This document shows positions 1 through 10,289 of a DNA stretch of 64,000 nt, in pieces. Source of the DNA: Benincasa hispida (taxonomy: Eukaryota > Streptophyta > Magnoliopsida > Cucurbitales > Cucurbitaceae); NCBI RefSeq assembly GCF_009727055.1, contig NC_052359.1, positions 60,140,813 to 60,204,812 of the forward strand. Direction: 5' to 3'. The position numbers were made by a program, and so were the translations under genes. The notes under the pieces were generated by a model, which saw only the letters and a list, made by a program, of their open reading frames with translations, was not told the origin of the DNA and searched no databases. The first letter of the stretch is position 1, and the number at the start of each line of letters is the position of its first letter.

Positions 1-290
1 ACAAAGGAAACTCTCCTGCTCGCGAATAGATCTCGAATACAACCTGAAGGGGAGTTGAAAAATGTCGCAATTTCAATCGATAAATTCATCCTGCCGGCAA
101 ACTTCCTCATTTTGGATTATAAAGCGGACAAAGATGCACCCATCATATTGGGATGACCATTCCTTTCAACCGGTCGTGCTCAAATTGATGTGTGCAAGGG
201 GGAAATTGTAATGAGCATTCATAGGGAAAAACTCTGGATTAAGGCAGTAAAGATCCCAGAGGATAAAGAAAAGAGAGAAAAGCCACCATA
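1..290 (+). pseudogene. Ty3/gypsy (Athila-like) protease relic
   Basis: Reading the frame through position 58 gives a stretch with FILPANFLILDYKAD and then APIILG, followed by a stop codon at 154-156 where this family normally has the Arg of an ILGRPF block, then PFLSTGRAQIDV. This matches the C-terminal half of the retropepsin-like domain of plant Ty3/gypsy Pol; the gypsy C copy in this window has the equivalent block near 30140-30270. The N-terminal half, with the catalytic Asp, lies outside the window. No reverse transcriptase, RNase H or integrase follows before the 3' LTR at 1635, so the element looks like a gag-protease-only, non-autonomous derivative or one deleted after the protease. 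Domain assignment is firm; lineage is inferred from similarity to gypsy C. Confidence 0.75.
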
Positions 291-1634
291 GACGTGAACA
301 AATCAGTCGAAAATAAGTGGTCCCTGAGTATTATATGATCGCAATCTATCAGGGATGCAAGTTTTGGGAAACATCAATTCTTCAGCTCTTTTCCACTATT
401 CGAATTTTTCACCTTATCCTTTCAATCTTTACCTATCCTTATTTTACTATTTCTAAAAAAAAAAAAACTTGTTGTTTTGTTTTATATCATTTGACCCTCT
501 CTTTGTCAGTTTACAATGATTAAGGCACAGGATTGTGGAGATGTTTTAAGAAGAAGCAAATGATCTCACTCCATCACCGCAATCCACATAACATAGATTG
601 CCGCAAGGATGGATGCGTCAATACACAATATGGGCGACAACGCAAAATTTGGGGGTATACTCTTTCTTATCTTGTACACAATAGGGTGTACTCTAGCTAT
701 CACATCGCATGTTAGTTTTAAAAGTCTTATCACCGCATCCTCTTTAATTACCGCATGACATAGATAAATTTAGTAGTTTACCGCATTTTGTTCTTGGCCA
801 AGTATGATTTCAATGATGACAAATATGCTTCTATTTCCTTTGTATATACTAGAGTCAACTTAGTCTTAAGATAGTCACCTCATAAAATATTTCCAGAAGT
901 TAGGAGTTTGCTAGCTTTTTTTCAAACTCTCTTTACAACGCATGACTTATTTTAATCTTTTGGCAATGAGGACATTGTCGCATTTTAAATTTGGGGGTGA
1001 GGTATTTATTTTTGACCTTGCAATATATATATATATATATATATATACTAAGAATAACAACTCCGCTGTCAATGCAATGGGAAACCCATGTTGATAAGAG
1101 TTAAATTGTGAAAGGCACTTACCCGTGGTTGGATGTTTGCATGACACACGTGGGGGCAAGCCAAAACGAAAGTAAGTTACCAGGATCAACGCATCGCAAC
1201 TCCACTGCCAAATAGGTATGAGTTTAGTCTGAGAAAGAGTGCATTGCTCGTAGTTGAATGTCCGCATGACACTTGTGGGGGCAAGCCAAAACGAAGGCAA
1301 GGCACTCGGATCAGCGCAAGGTAAAAAAAAATATCAATGAAGAAATTTTTTGTGCAAGGATAAAAACATTTGACACCCCGATAGAAAATTTTCTTTTTGA
1401 AATAAATCATGCGATGTTCCGGAATTTAGTAAAGTCCTTTTGAAAGTTAAGCTTGCAGTCCTTAGGTCTTAGAAATATTTTAAGAAGAGACTTGAATAAG
1501 ACTTAAGAAAATTCAGGTATATAGGATTTGAATGAAGTATCCTTGAGAAGTCTAGGAAAAGAACTATGCGGTTGACTTGCTAAAGGAATCTTTAGCTTAT
1601 GCTTGAGGACAAGCATTGTTTAAATTTGTGGGTG
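291..1634 (+). other. 3' non-coding region of gypsy element 1
   Basis: No coding domain is recognisable between the protease relic and the 3' LTR. The region holds three tracts resembling polypurine primers, AAATTTGGGGGT-like, at about 648-659 and 985-997, with the actual PPT variant AAATTTGTGGGTG at 1622-1634 directly before the LTR. An (AT)n microsatellite lies at about 1022-1047. A roughly 110-bp block (1060-1315) occurs twice in tandem, each copy ending in GTGGGGGCAAGCCAAAACGAA. The same block occurs once before the PPT of gypsy C (37060-37130), so it is a conserved non-coding piece of these elements. Confidence 0.7.
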
Positions 1635-3324
1635 TGATAACGGGCATAAATGCACGTTATCATAGTGCTAAGTTATTAAACAATGTTGAATTGCGTTGAT
1701 GAAATATGTTAACTTGCGTCCATTAAGCATCGTTTTCATGATATTGCGGTCGCATGCGTTCAGCGCATTAGAATAGTTGATTTTTGTATTTTTGTGTAGA
1801 ATATGCATTAACGCAATGCAAAAATTGCGATCGTAGGAATTCATTGGTCAAGCGCAACTTCACTGCAAGGCTTTGCGTTAATCGTGCTCGCAAACATTCG
1901 CCCAAGAAGGATCGCCACAACTTGGTCAGCACAACATAGTGGGCGCATCTGGGTGGAAGGCCAATTAAGAGCGATGGGACAGAAAGCTGATGACAGTCGA
2001 ATCCAAATTAAGTTGACAGCCGATAATGGTCAAGGTACATTCAGCTTTATCGGTGATAATTATTCGGCGCATCAATCAGGAATTAAAGCTGTCCCATCTA
2101 TACAACCAGAAGAGAGAAGCCGCCTTTCACCATGGATGCTCTATAAATACCAAGGGCATTCTTCAGAGAAGGGGTTAACGAGTTGATCAGTTCACGAGTT
2201 TAGCAATTAGAAATTTCATACAGTTCGCACGTCTTTAGTTTTCTTTCATTTTTAAGGCGGATGCGAGGGAAGAAGTTGTGCCGGCAGATCGTTCCAATAA
2301 GCTTGGGAGAGTGGCGGAAGCTTCAAGGATAGAGAGAGAGCCAATGCCTGCGGAAGCGGGAACATCTTTAGATCAGAATAGAGATTCCAGTGTAAAAAGC
2401 CTCAATCAGCAAGGAATTTCTACCAGGCTCTCTACCTTTACTTTCCATTGTCATTTTGTACTCAACTCATCTATAAAAATGGAATTCCCTTCTCTATATT
2501 TGTTCACTCTCTGTTATTCACGCATGAGTAGCTAAATCAGTTGAATGGGTTGAGAAGCATTTAACTAGCACAACTAGGGAATCTTCATTCTTTGCGATTA
2601 TCTTGTTTATGTATGCTTCATTCGTCCATTAAATATACTCGGGAGGGTAGTCTAAGGACAGGATCTAGACTTGGGAAGGTCAGGTTAGAATCTAGACTTG
2701 GAAGAGCCAGATTAGAACGCATAAACAAGAGATAGGCGCTTAGGAATGAGCACTATTTGTTATCAACGCATCACATGCATCCTAGAGATAAGATATGATT
2801 GTATGCGGTCACCTTGCTATTATGCATTTTGTATCATCGCATAGGACAAGAGTAGAGACTTAGGGATGAGCTCTATGGACATTTTGCATTCAACACATGC
2901 GTCTTAGATTTAAGAGCATCGCATTTACATTGGAAAATGACTTGCCGTGCATGGTTATAACATGATCGCATAGTCTGACGCATTCCCAAGTAACGCTAGC
3001 TAAAGATCTTCTCAACCCGTTCATCGCATACTCATTGCATCTATCAACGCAACTGTCTTTTCTCAACTCCGCTGCATTTGTTTATTTCTTTTTCATCAAG
3101 ACAAACAACAAACCCAACACTTTTTTTTCTTTATCCAGTTACCGCAAAGTTCTTCATAAAAATTACCAACGCAAACTGTTTTCACAAGTCCCTGTGTTCG
3201 AACCTGAACTTACCAGGAAATTTAGAGGAATTTACATTTGGATTCTGCTAGGGAAATTTGAGTACACAACGCAATTCCATCAACGCATAACATCCATATT
3301 TCTACTTCATAAATCCAAGCATCA
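1635..3324 (+). mobile_element. 3' LTR of Athila-like gypsy element 1
   Basis: The LTR opens with TGATAACG directly after the PPT and ends with GCATCA at 3324. Its boundaries are supported by the solo LTR at 52524-54189, which is the same family in reverse orientation (1666 bp against 1690 bp here). A TATAAATA box lies at 2142-2149. Downstream sequence switches abruptly to an LTR-B sequence that is continuous in the copy near 16988, so the element sits inside an LTR B. The 5-bp target duplication expected on the left side is outside the window; on the right it should be ATACC (3325-3329). Confidence 0.85.
2142..2149 (+). promoter_or_regulatory. LTR TATA box
   Basis: TATAAATA inside LTR 1, roughly 500 bp from the LTR start. 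The matching LTR at 52524-54189 keeps the same box on the minus strand at 53677-53684, which supports function as the Pol II promoter of the family. Confidence 0.6.
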
Positions 3325-5010
3325 ATACCTTATCCTGGTGACACTACGAGTATGACCCACTTTGTAGATGTTACGTTTGTTGTAAAATGCTACAAATGAT
3401 TTGATCCTGATCATTCATGTGGAGACATGTGAGCGGGCATATTCTATACAAAGGAGTTTGTATAAGATCAAACCATGAAATGTTTAGTCTTATTATATAA
3501 CGCCATTCATATAGAAACTTACATTTCACTAAGATGACCATAGGTAACATGACCTGAATCTTGAGTGAGCTGTGAACTCCTGCCCATGAGAGCAATCATT
3601 TTATTTGTATGGGTGAGAGTAACCAGATCGCCGATTCAATAACCTACCATTTTGTGGGGTTCATTTGATTGAGGAGCTGGGAACACAACTACACAAGAGG
3701 GAATTCACTCCTTCCCCAATGTCGAGCATGTAGATAAATTGCTCCCTTAAGGGCTAATTTTGGGCCTTGAACAATATGGTGCCACACCCTCTCCTGGCTT
3801 CAGAGGGGTTTGGTCATAATTGAACTATGATTTATTATTCCGTAGAGGGATCAATGGTACTTAAGGAGATAGATGTAACTATAAGGGCAAAATGGTAATT
3901 TTGGCCTAGTTGTACTTACAAGCATTTTGTGAAGGGTCATCGTACTGTTGACTACTTATATCCAATGGACGTAGAAATATATCTGTAGTGCGAAGAGTGC
4001 AACTGTCGGTCTTTAGTGGAGTGTCTGACAGTTAACCGATGGTGAATAATTTAATTAAAGAGTTTAATTAATTATTCATGTACCGTTGGAGCTTCAAGCT
4101 ACAGGTCCATAAGATCCCCTCGGTAGCTTAATGGGATTTAATGAGAATCCGTTTTTGGATTAATTTGAATTGTTCAAATTAATTGACAGAATTAATTATA
4201 TATGATATAATTAATTAAATTTTAATCATATATGATATAATTACTATAATGTATTTGATACATTATAATATTAATGACAGGAAAGAAATATTTGAATATG
4301 ATTCAAATATTAATTATATGAATTGGATTCATATTATTAAATTTAATGAAAATGTGATTTATGTTAAATGCCATTGGTGATAGAAAAGAAATTATAGGTT
4401 ATATTGTATTTGATACAATATATAAACATATGTTATATGTTATATTTTATATAACATATAATTTAATACATAAATTATATGATAAAGTGTTTATTATATA
4501 AATATATATACATTAAATGATATATTAAAATAAATTAGGTTTATTTTATTTTCTTTTGGAAATAATTAATGGGAGGGAGTTGTAATTCCCTCCACCCTCT
4601 TTTCTCTCCACATCACGTAAGTGGGGATGCAGTTTTTCTACTGTGTGAAAAAGAAATATAGAGAGAAGACATAGCTCTCTGAGTCTTTTTTTTTTTTTTG
4701 GGGAAGATCTTCCTCTTCCTCTCATATTGCCTCTCCCAGTCCCTTCCCTTTCAAAATTCAAAATAGCCAGAGCACCACTTCTCCTAGATTCTCATCCAGA
4801 GAATACCGAGGTAGCCGTTCGTGGTGGTGTATCATTCAAGGGATTCATTTGAAGAATCGTTCTTCAAAGGTATGGGTTTTCTAACCCATTTCATTTTTCT
4901 ATATTCTGTTAAAAACATGTTGTATTATTTTTTTTTGAATTAAATGCATAATTTTTATGTTCTTCTCTGTAAGACTATTATTCTGTTGGGACGATCTTGT
5001 ATTCGTTCAA
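3325..5010 (+). mobile_element. LTR family B, 5'-truncated by element 1
   Basis: Begins in mid-LTR at ATACCTTATCCTGGTGACAC, matching the interior of the B copy at about 16987, and runs through the same landmarks: the 'gttggagcttcaagctacag' block near 4085, a very AT-rich stretch (4160-4560) with repeated TTATATATGATATAATTA, and a 3' part containing TTCTTCAAAGGTATG near 4861-4875. The end is approximate, near a degenerate GGGACGATC at about 4988. The missing 5' part should lie left of element 1, outside the window. No coding capacity is seen; short open frames here are AT-rich noise. Confidence 0.7.
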
Positions 5011-6360
5011 GGGCCTTTCAAAGGGTTTCTTCCATTATTATCTTTAGGTATTTCACCTTCCCCATTAGTCGTGTCAAGAATTTTCTCATGGGTATTTACA
5101 TCCTCAACCAAGTCTTTTTTATTGTTAATTATTTTTCTTTCTTTTAGGATTTTTATCTTTAGAACCCATTAGTCTACCAAGTTTTTGGCGTGTTCCAGAC
5201 TCATTAGTGATAACTTTCTATTTTTGGATATCAATTTTTGATGAAATATTTGTAGCTGGTATATGGGAGTTAGTTACTTCAAGTTCATATTGATTTGTAT
5301 GGGGATCTAAATGAGACAATAATGATGCATTCCACGTAATTTCTTTTTCCAACTTTTGAATTCCTCCTCTAATGTTGGAAAATTAGTCTCCTTAAAATGA
5401 TAATCAGTAAATCATGCAGTAAATACATCACTAGTCAGGAGTTCAAGATATTTAATAATTGATGGGGAATCATATCTAACATATATTCCTAACCTCCTTT
5501 GAGGACCCATCGTAGTACGTTGTAGTGGAGCAATTGGAACATATATTGCACATCCAAGATTTCTCATATGAGAAATATTTGACTAATGACCATAAGTTAA
5601 TTGTAATGGTGAGTACTTATGATAAACTACTGGCCTAATGTGTACAAGTGGTGATGTATGCAAAATAGCATGTTCACGTACATATATAGGAAGCTTAACT
5701 CTCATAAGCAATGGTCTAATAATTAACTACAAATGTTTTACAAATAATTATGCTAAACCATTTTGTGTATGAGCATGCGCTACAGGATATTCAACACTTA
5801 TCCCAATTGACATATAATAATTATCAAAAGTTTTGGATGTAAATTCACCAGCATTATCAAGACGAATGGTCTTAATTTGTATAAATAGAAAATTGTGCTC
5901 TTAACTTAATTATTTGAGCAAGTAATCTTGCAAATGCAAGGTTTCGATTTGATATAAGCATATGTGTGACCATCTGCTGGATACATCTATTAATACCATA
6001 AAATACTTAAATGGTCTACTTAGTGGGTTAATAGGACCGCATATATCTCCATGAATTCATTGTAGAAATGTAGGTGATTTAATTCCTACTTTAGCTGGTG
6101 ATGGTCTAATTATTAATATTCCTTACAACAAGTATCACTTAATAATTCATTATATTGAAGAATCTTCTAGCTCTTCAATGGAATCCCATGTGAATTCTCA
6201 ATAATTCTTTCATCATTATAGACTTCGGATGACTTAATCTGTCATGCCAAATAACAAATATTTATGAATTCATGAACTTCAAGTTCATTGTTGCATATGT
6301 TTCAATTGCTTATATATGGGTATAATATTATTCAAAAGATAAAACTGACAACTTTTACAA
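5010..6360 (-). pseudogene. Ty1/copia integrase relic
   Basis: The minus strand encodes KTIRLDNAGEF (near 5845-5875), the second catalytic Asp block of a copia integrase, followed by YPVAHAHTQNGLA where the catalytic Glu codon that should follow has become a stop. Further on come MGPQRRLGIYVRYDSPSI, typical of the integrase to RT linker of copia Pol, and then a GRLMGSKDKNP block near 5180. Many stops and frameshifts interrupt it, so it is long dead. It differs from the copia elements E and H in this window and belongs to another copia family. The two ends are judged by loss of recognisable protein similarity. Confidence 0.75.
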
Positions 6361-6364
6361 TATC

Positions 6365-7005
6365 GTTTGTTCGCACGAGGTTTCTAGAGAAACTTGCTTC
6401 GTGGAATTTAAACTTTTGTATTTGTATTGATTTTAGTGTAGCAAGTACAATCTCTAATATATAATTTTTTATGTGTTTAAAATAAACTTTAATCTTTAAT
6501 TTGGTTTATCTTCTTGGATGACTGACCTTTGGGCTTGTTGATCTTCTTAGATGATCGACCTTTGGGCTTGATGATCTTCTTGGATGATTGGCCTTTACGC
6601 TTGATGATCTTCTTGGATGATCAGCCTTTGGGATTGTTGATCTTCTTGGATGATCAGCCTTTGGGCTTGTGATCTTCTTAGATGATCAGCCTTTGGTTTT
6701 GATGATCTTCTTGGTGATCAACCTTTGGGCTTGATGATCTTCTTGGATGACCGGCCTTTGGGCTTGATGATCTTCTTGGATGATCGACCTTTTGGCTTGT
6801 TGACTTATTGGATGATCAACCTTTTGCTTGTTGATCTTCTTGGATGATCGACCTTAGGCTTGGTGATATTTTTGGATGATCGGTCTTTACGCTTGTTGAT
6901 CTTCTTGGAGGATTAATGTTCACACGAGGCTTCCGGAGAAACTTGTTCGTGGAGTTGAACTTGTGTCGATGTTGATGCAATGTGGTTCGATCTCTGGTAC
7001 TTGAT
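6365..7005. repeat. Duplicated ~90-bp segment flanking a 33-bp minisatellite
   Basis: The segment at about 6365-6465 (CACGAGGTTTCTAGAGAAAC onward) recurs at about 6918-7005 (CACGAGGCTTCCGGAGAAAC onward) with moderate divergence. Between them lies the 33-bp array at 6506-6914. This arrangement suggests that the array grew inside, or was bracketed by, a duplicated unit. Function unknown. Confidence 0.65.
6506..6914. repeat. 33-bp minisatellite, about 12.5 copies
   Basis: Consensus GATCTTCTTGGATGATCGAC followed by CTTTGGGCTTGTT. I count 12 near-complete units plus a partial one, with one- or two-base indels in a few. On the minus strand the unit is open and encodes an 11-residue lysine-rich repeat (KPKGRSSKKIN), but indels break the frame and there is no start codon, so I do not call a gene. 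Confidence 0.9.
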
Positions 7006-8461
7006 CCTTTGATTCTCTCTCAGCTAAATACGTAAGCTTGACTTGAATAAACGGAGCGCATGATTTTCTTAATGTTGAAGTCTTGGCAGAGTCCTTGTAT
7101 CTTCAGGAGACTTGTGTTTTTAAAAAGGTGTGTAGTTTCAGGAGTCTAAAAGTCTTCAGATTGTCTGGGCTTTCTGGATTATAGAATTGCTGACCTCCAC
7201 AGATAAAGAGAATTTCTCTATTTATAGAGTTCTCAGGTGGGCTTCGTGAGATTGTGCTTGATTGATCCATGGGCTTGGTTATTGAGCCCAATTAGTTGAA
7301 CTTGGGCTTGGTTGATCCATGGGCCTCACCCTTGGGCTCAATTAGTTGGTTTTGAGCATGATTTGATATTTGAGTCCAATTCAACCTATTTTTAGGCTTA
7401 GTTAGACTTTAAACCAAATAATAATATCCAATTGGGCCAGATTAATTTTATCCTATTTAAGAGTCATGATGAAAACACATGACATCATCGGAATTTGTCT
7501 TTAACTTCAATTTCGGACACATCTCAACTTCTAATTGGTTTCAAATTTGACGATTTGGAATTTTGTCACTAATTTTGTAAATGATGTGGCAATATGTGAT
7601 TGGTCCAAAATTTCTCTTTCAACAAATGCCCTTTTTAGAGATTTACCCACATATATGGCTGGATGAATCTAAAAAAATATAAAGTTGGAATCAAAATTCA
7701 AATATAATTGTTTTTGAATTTGACCTCAATTGACGTGTCAGTCAGACTATGAATTTAGTACATAAATTTAACTCGAATTTGGGATAAAGTTTGGAATATG
7801 TCTAAATTTTAATTTGAGATTTTACCCCAACTTGTTTTGAAAATAGAGATAAGAATCTAAATTTAGATGAATTTGATATAAAAATTGGAATATGCCCAAA
7901 TTTGAATTTTCCATCAATTTGAGATTTTATTCTTAATTTAATTTGATTTGATGATAAAAGTCTAAATTTGGATGATTTAGATTTGGGATAAAAATTGAAA
8001 TATGCCCAAATTTTAATAATTTAATCTCAAAGTTGAACAATTTGATTTGAAGAAAATTTGAAATCTGACAAATTTAATTTGAGATTTTATCCATAACTTA
8101 AATTAGATTTTGAATAAAATTTAGAATATGCCCAAATTTTAATTTGAGATTTTATCTACCATTTAATCTCAAATTTGAACAATTTTATTTTGAGTAAAAT
8201 TTGGAATATAGCCAAATTTTAATTTGACACAATTTAAATTTGATTTTTAAATAAAATTTGGAATACGTCCAAATCTTGCTTGATGATAAATTCGATGACG
8301 AAATCTAATCAAACTAAATTAATAAGACCTTAATTTTTATTTTTTAAAATTTAATTTGAAATTATGATAAAATCAATTAGGAAATCTAAAAAAATCTAAT
8401 AATTTAAATTAAATCTTTTTTTAATTTGGATTTTCCTAATTTGTCACGAAATTTGGCATAA
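7006..8461. repeat. Unclassified AT-rich repeat region
   Basis: No coding domain is seen. 7240-7400 has several copies of TTGGGCTTGGTTGATCCATG-like text. 7740-8260 consists of about five degenerate units of roughly 100-130 bp, each containing GGAATATGCCCAAATTTTAA and a GAGATTTTATC tail. A minus-strand TATAAATA box lies at 7219-7226. The region reads like an old LTR, probably minus strand, but I could not find a matching partner or clean ends. Confidence 0.55.
7219..7226 (-). promoter_or_regulatory. TATA-like box, minus strand
   Basis: TATTTATA on the plus strand reads TATAAATA on the minus strand, inside GAACTCTATAAATAGAG. Its context resembles the TATA position of plant LTRs. Not supported by a second copy. 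Confidence 0.35.
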
Positions 8462-8465
8462 CCTC

Positions 8466-8473
8466 TATAAATA
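8466..8473 (+). promoter_or_regulatory. TATA-like box followed by pyrimidine tract
   Basis: CTCTATAAATAGGACCCC is followed at about 8500-8640 by a long T/C-rich tract, an arrangement common in plant LTR promoters and 5' leaders. The downstream sequence then enters the 118-bp tandem array. No gene follows. Confidence 0.4.
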
Positions 8474-8769
8474 GGACCCCAAACCTCTATAGTCTTCTGT
8501 TCCTCTCCTCTTCTTCTAAACTTTTCTCTTTTTTTTTTTTCTTTTCCATTTTTTCCATTTTTTATTTCTCTTTTTTCTTTTTTTTCTTCTTTTTTTTTGG
8601 ACACCCATTTTTTTCACACTTAAATCCTTTTTTTTTCTTATTTACTTCTCATTCCTTCTTTCTTCTTTCAATCTTGGAGGATTTCTTTTTCAAATTTACT
8701 AACTTGCCCTTGTTGCTCCTTTTGTTTTTTTGCAGTTATGAACAAAACGAGAGGTAATTTCAGATTTCT

Positions 8770-9910
8770 GCAAGCACGATCTCAGTCCGCGACCTGAAGA
8801 TTCTGTTTTAAGTCCTTGAGGATCTCGACACTCTATTATTTTCGATCTTAGTACGCGATCTGAGGATTCTGTCTGCTTGGCTTTAGTCTTTGACTTGAGC
8901 ATTTTGTCAGTTTCAAACTCAGTGCTCTAACAACTCTAATCTTCGCCCTCTACTGGCTTCGATCTTAGTACATGACCTGAGGATTTTGTCGGTTTAAACC
9001 TCAGTCTTTGACTTGAGCATTCCGTTGGTTTCAAATTTAGTGCTCTAACGGCTTTAATTTCTTCCCCTAATTGCTTCGATCTTAGTATGCTACCTAAGGA
9101 TTTCGTCGGTCCCAGCCTCAGTCTTTGACTTGAGCATTCATCGGTTTCAAACTTAGTGCTCTAACGGCTTTGATCCTTCTCCCCCTATTGGCTTTGATCT
9201 TAGTATGTGACTTGAGGTAACTATCGCCTTGGCTTTAGTCTTTGACTTGAGCATTTCGTCGGTTTCAAACTCAGTGCTCTAACGGCTCTGATCTCCACCC
9301 TCTATTGGCTTCGACCTGAGGATTCTGTCGGTCATAGCCTCAATCTTCAACTTGAGCATTCCATCAGTTTCAAACTTAGTGCTATAACGGCTCTGATCTC
9401 TCCCCTTATTGGCTTCGATCTTAGTATGCGACTTGAGGATCCCACCGGTCCCAGCCTTAGTCTTTGACTTGAGCATTCCGTCAATTTCAAACTCAGTGCT
9501 CTAACGACTCTGATCTTTGTCCCCTATTGGCTTCGATCTTAGTACGTGACCTGAGGATTCCATCGGTCCCAGCCTCAGTCTTTGACTTGAGCATTTTGTT
9601 GGTTTCAAACTCAGTGCTCAACTGGTTTTGATCTCTGCTATCTATTGGCTTTGATCTCAGTGTGCGACTTGAGGATTCCATTGGTTTTGGCTTGAGTCTT
9701 TGACTTGAACATTTCGTCGATTTAAAACTTAGTGCTCAACTGGCTTTGATCTCCGACTCCCCATTGGCTATGATCTTAGCGTGCGCCTAAGGATTCCGTC
9801 GATCTTGGCTCGAGTTTTTGACTTGAACTTTCCCTTGGTTTCAAACTCATTGCTCAACCGGCTTTGATCTTCGCCCTCTATTGGCTTCAATCTTAGTGCG
9901 CAACCTAATC
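8770..9910. repeat. ~118-bp tandem repeat array, about 9.5 copies
   Basis: Units contain CTTCGATCTTAGTATGTGAC, CTTTGACTTGAGCATTCCGT and AGTGCTCTAACGGCTTTGAT in order. The GATCTTAG anchor occurs at about 8844, 8961, 9078, 9196, 9313 (shortened), 9417, 9535, 9653, 9772 and 9899. Spacing is mostly 117-119 bp, with one unit shortened to 104 bp and a last spacing of about 127. Minus-strand open frames of 60-67 codons exist but shift from unit to unit, so they are by-products of the repeat. The array is cut by the solo LTR at 9929. Confidence 0.9.
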
Positions 9911-10289
9911 TTGCATACAAGGCAAAGCTGTTGAGTTTTATGTCTTAAAACTCGTGGTTTGTAAACAATAGAACGTATTTGGAAAATTCAATAAGTTGTT
10001 ATTGAATATATTATTTTTTAGAAATCCAATAAATCTAATCCCATGACTATTATATGAGTACTTGAACTTTATGTGGAGACATACAAGTGGATCAGGTTTG
10101 AGTAAATAGTCAAAATAATCTATAGTATATGAATAAGGTTGGGTGCCTTATTCTAGTAACACTATTGGATGCGACCTACTCTGTAGTTGTTACAGAGAGT
10201 TGTACAGTGCTACAAACGAAGTGATCCTAATTCGTTCATATTGGGACATGAAGAGTGGGGGCTGAAGAAACTCTATTCAAGAGTACCTA

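Noticed and set aside
6506..6914. CRISPR-like array
   Set aside because: Head-to-tail 33-bp units with no spacers, in plant nuclear DNA.
8404..8604. Lysine/glutamate-rich open frame on the minus strand
   Set aside because: It is the complement of a T/C-rich tract after a TATA box. Composition alone explains it.
9279..9681. Repeat protein (KSKTKAGTDGILRS units) on the minus strand
   Set aside because: The DNA period is 117-119 bp, so the frame shifts between units. No start context or conserved frame.
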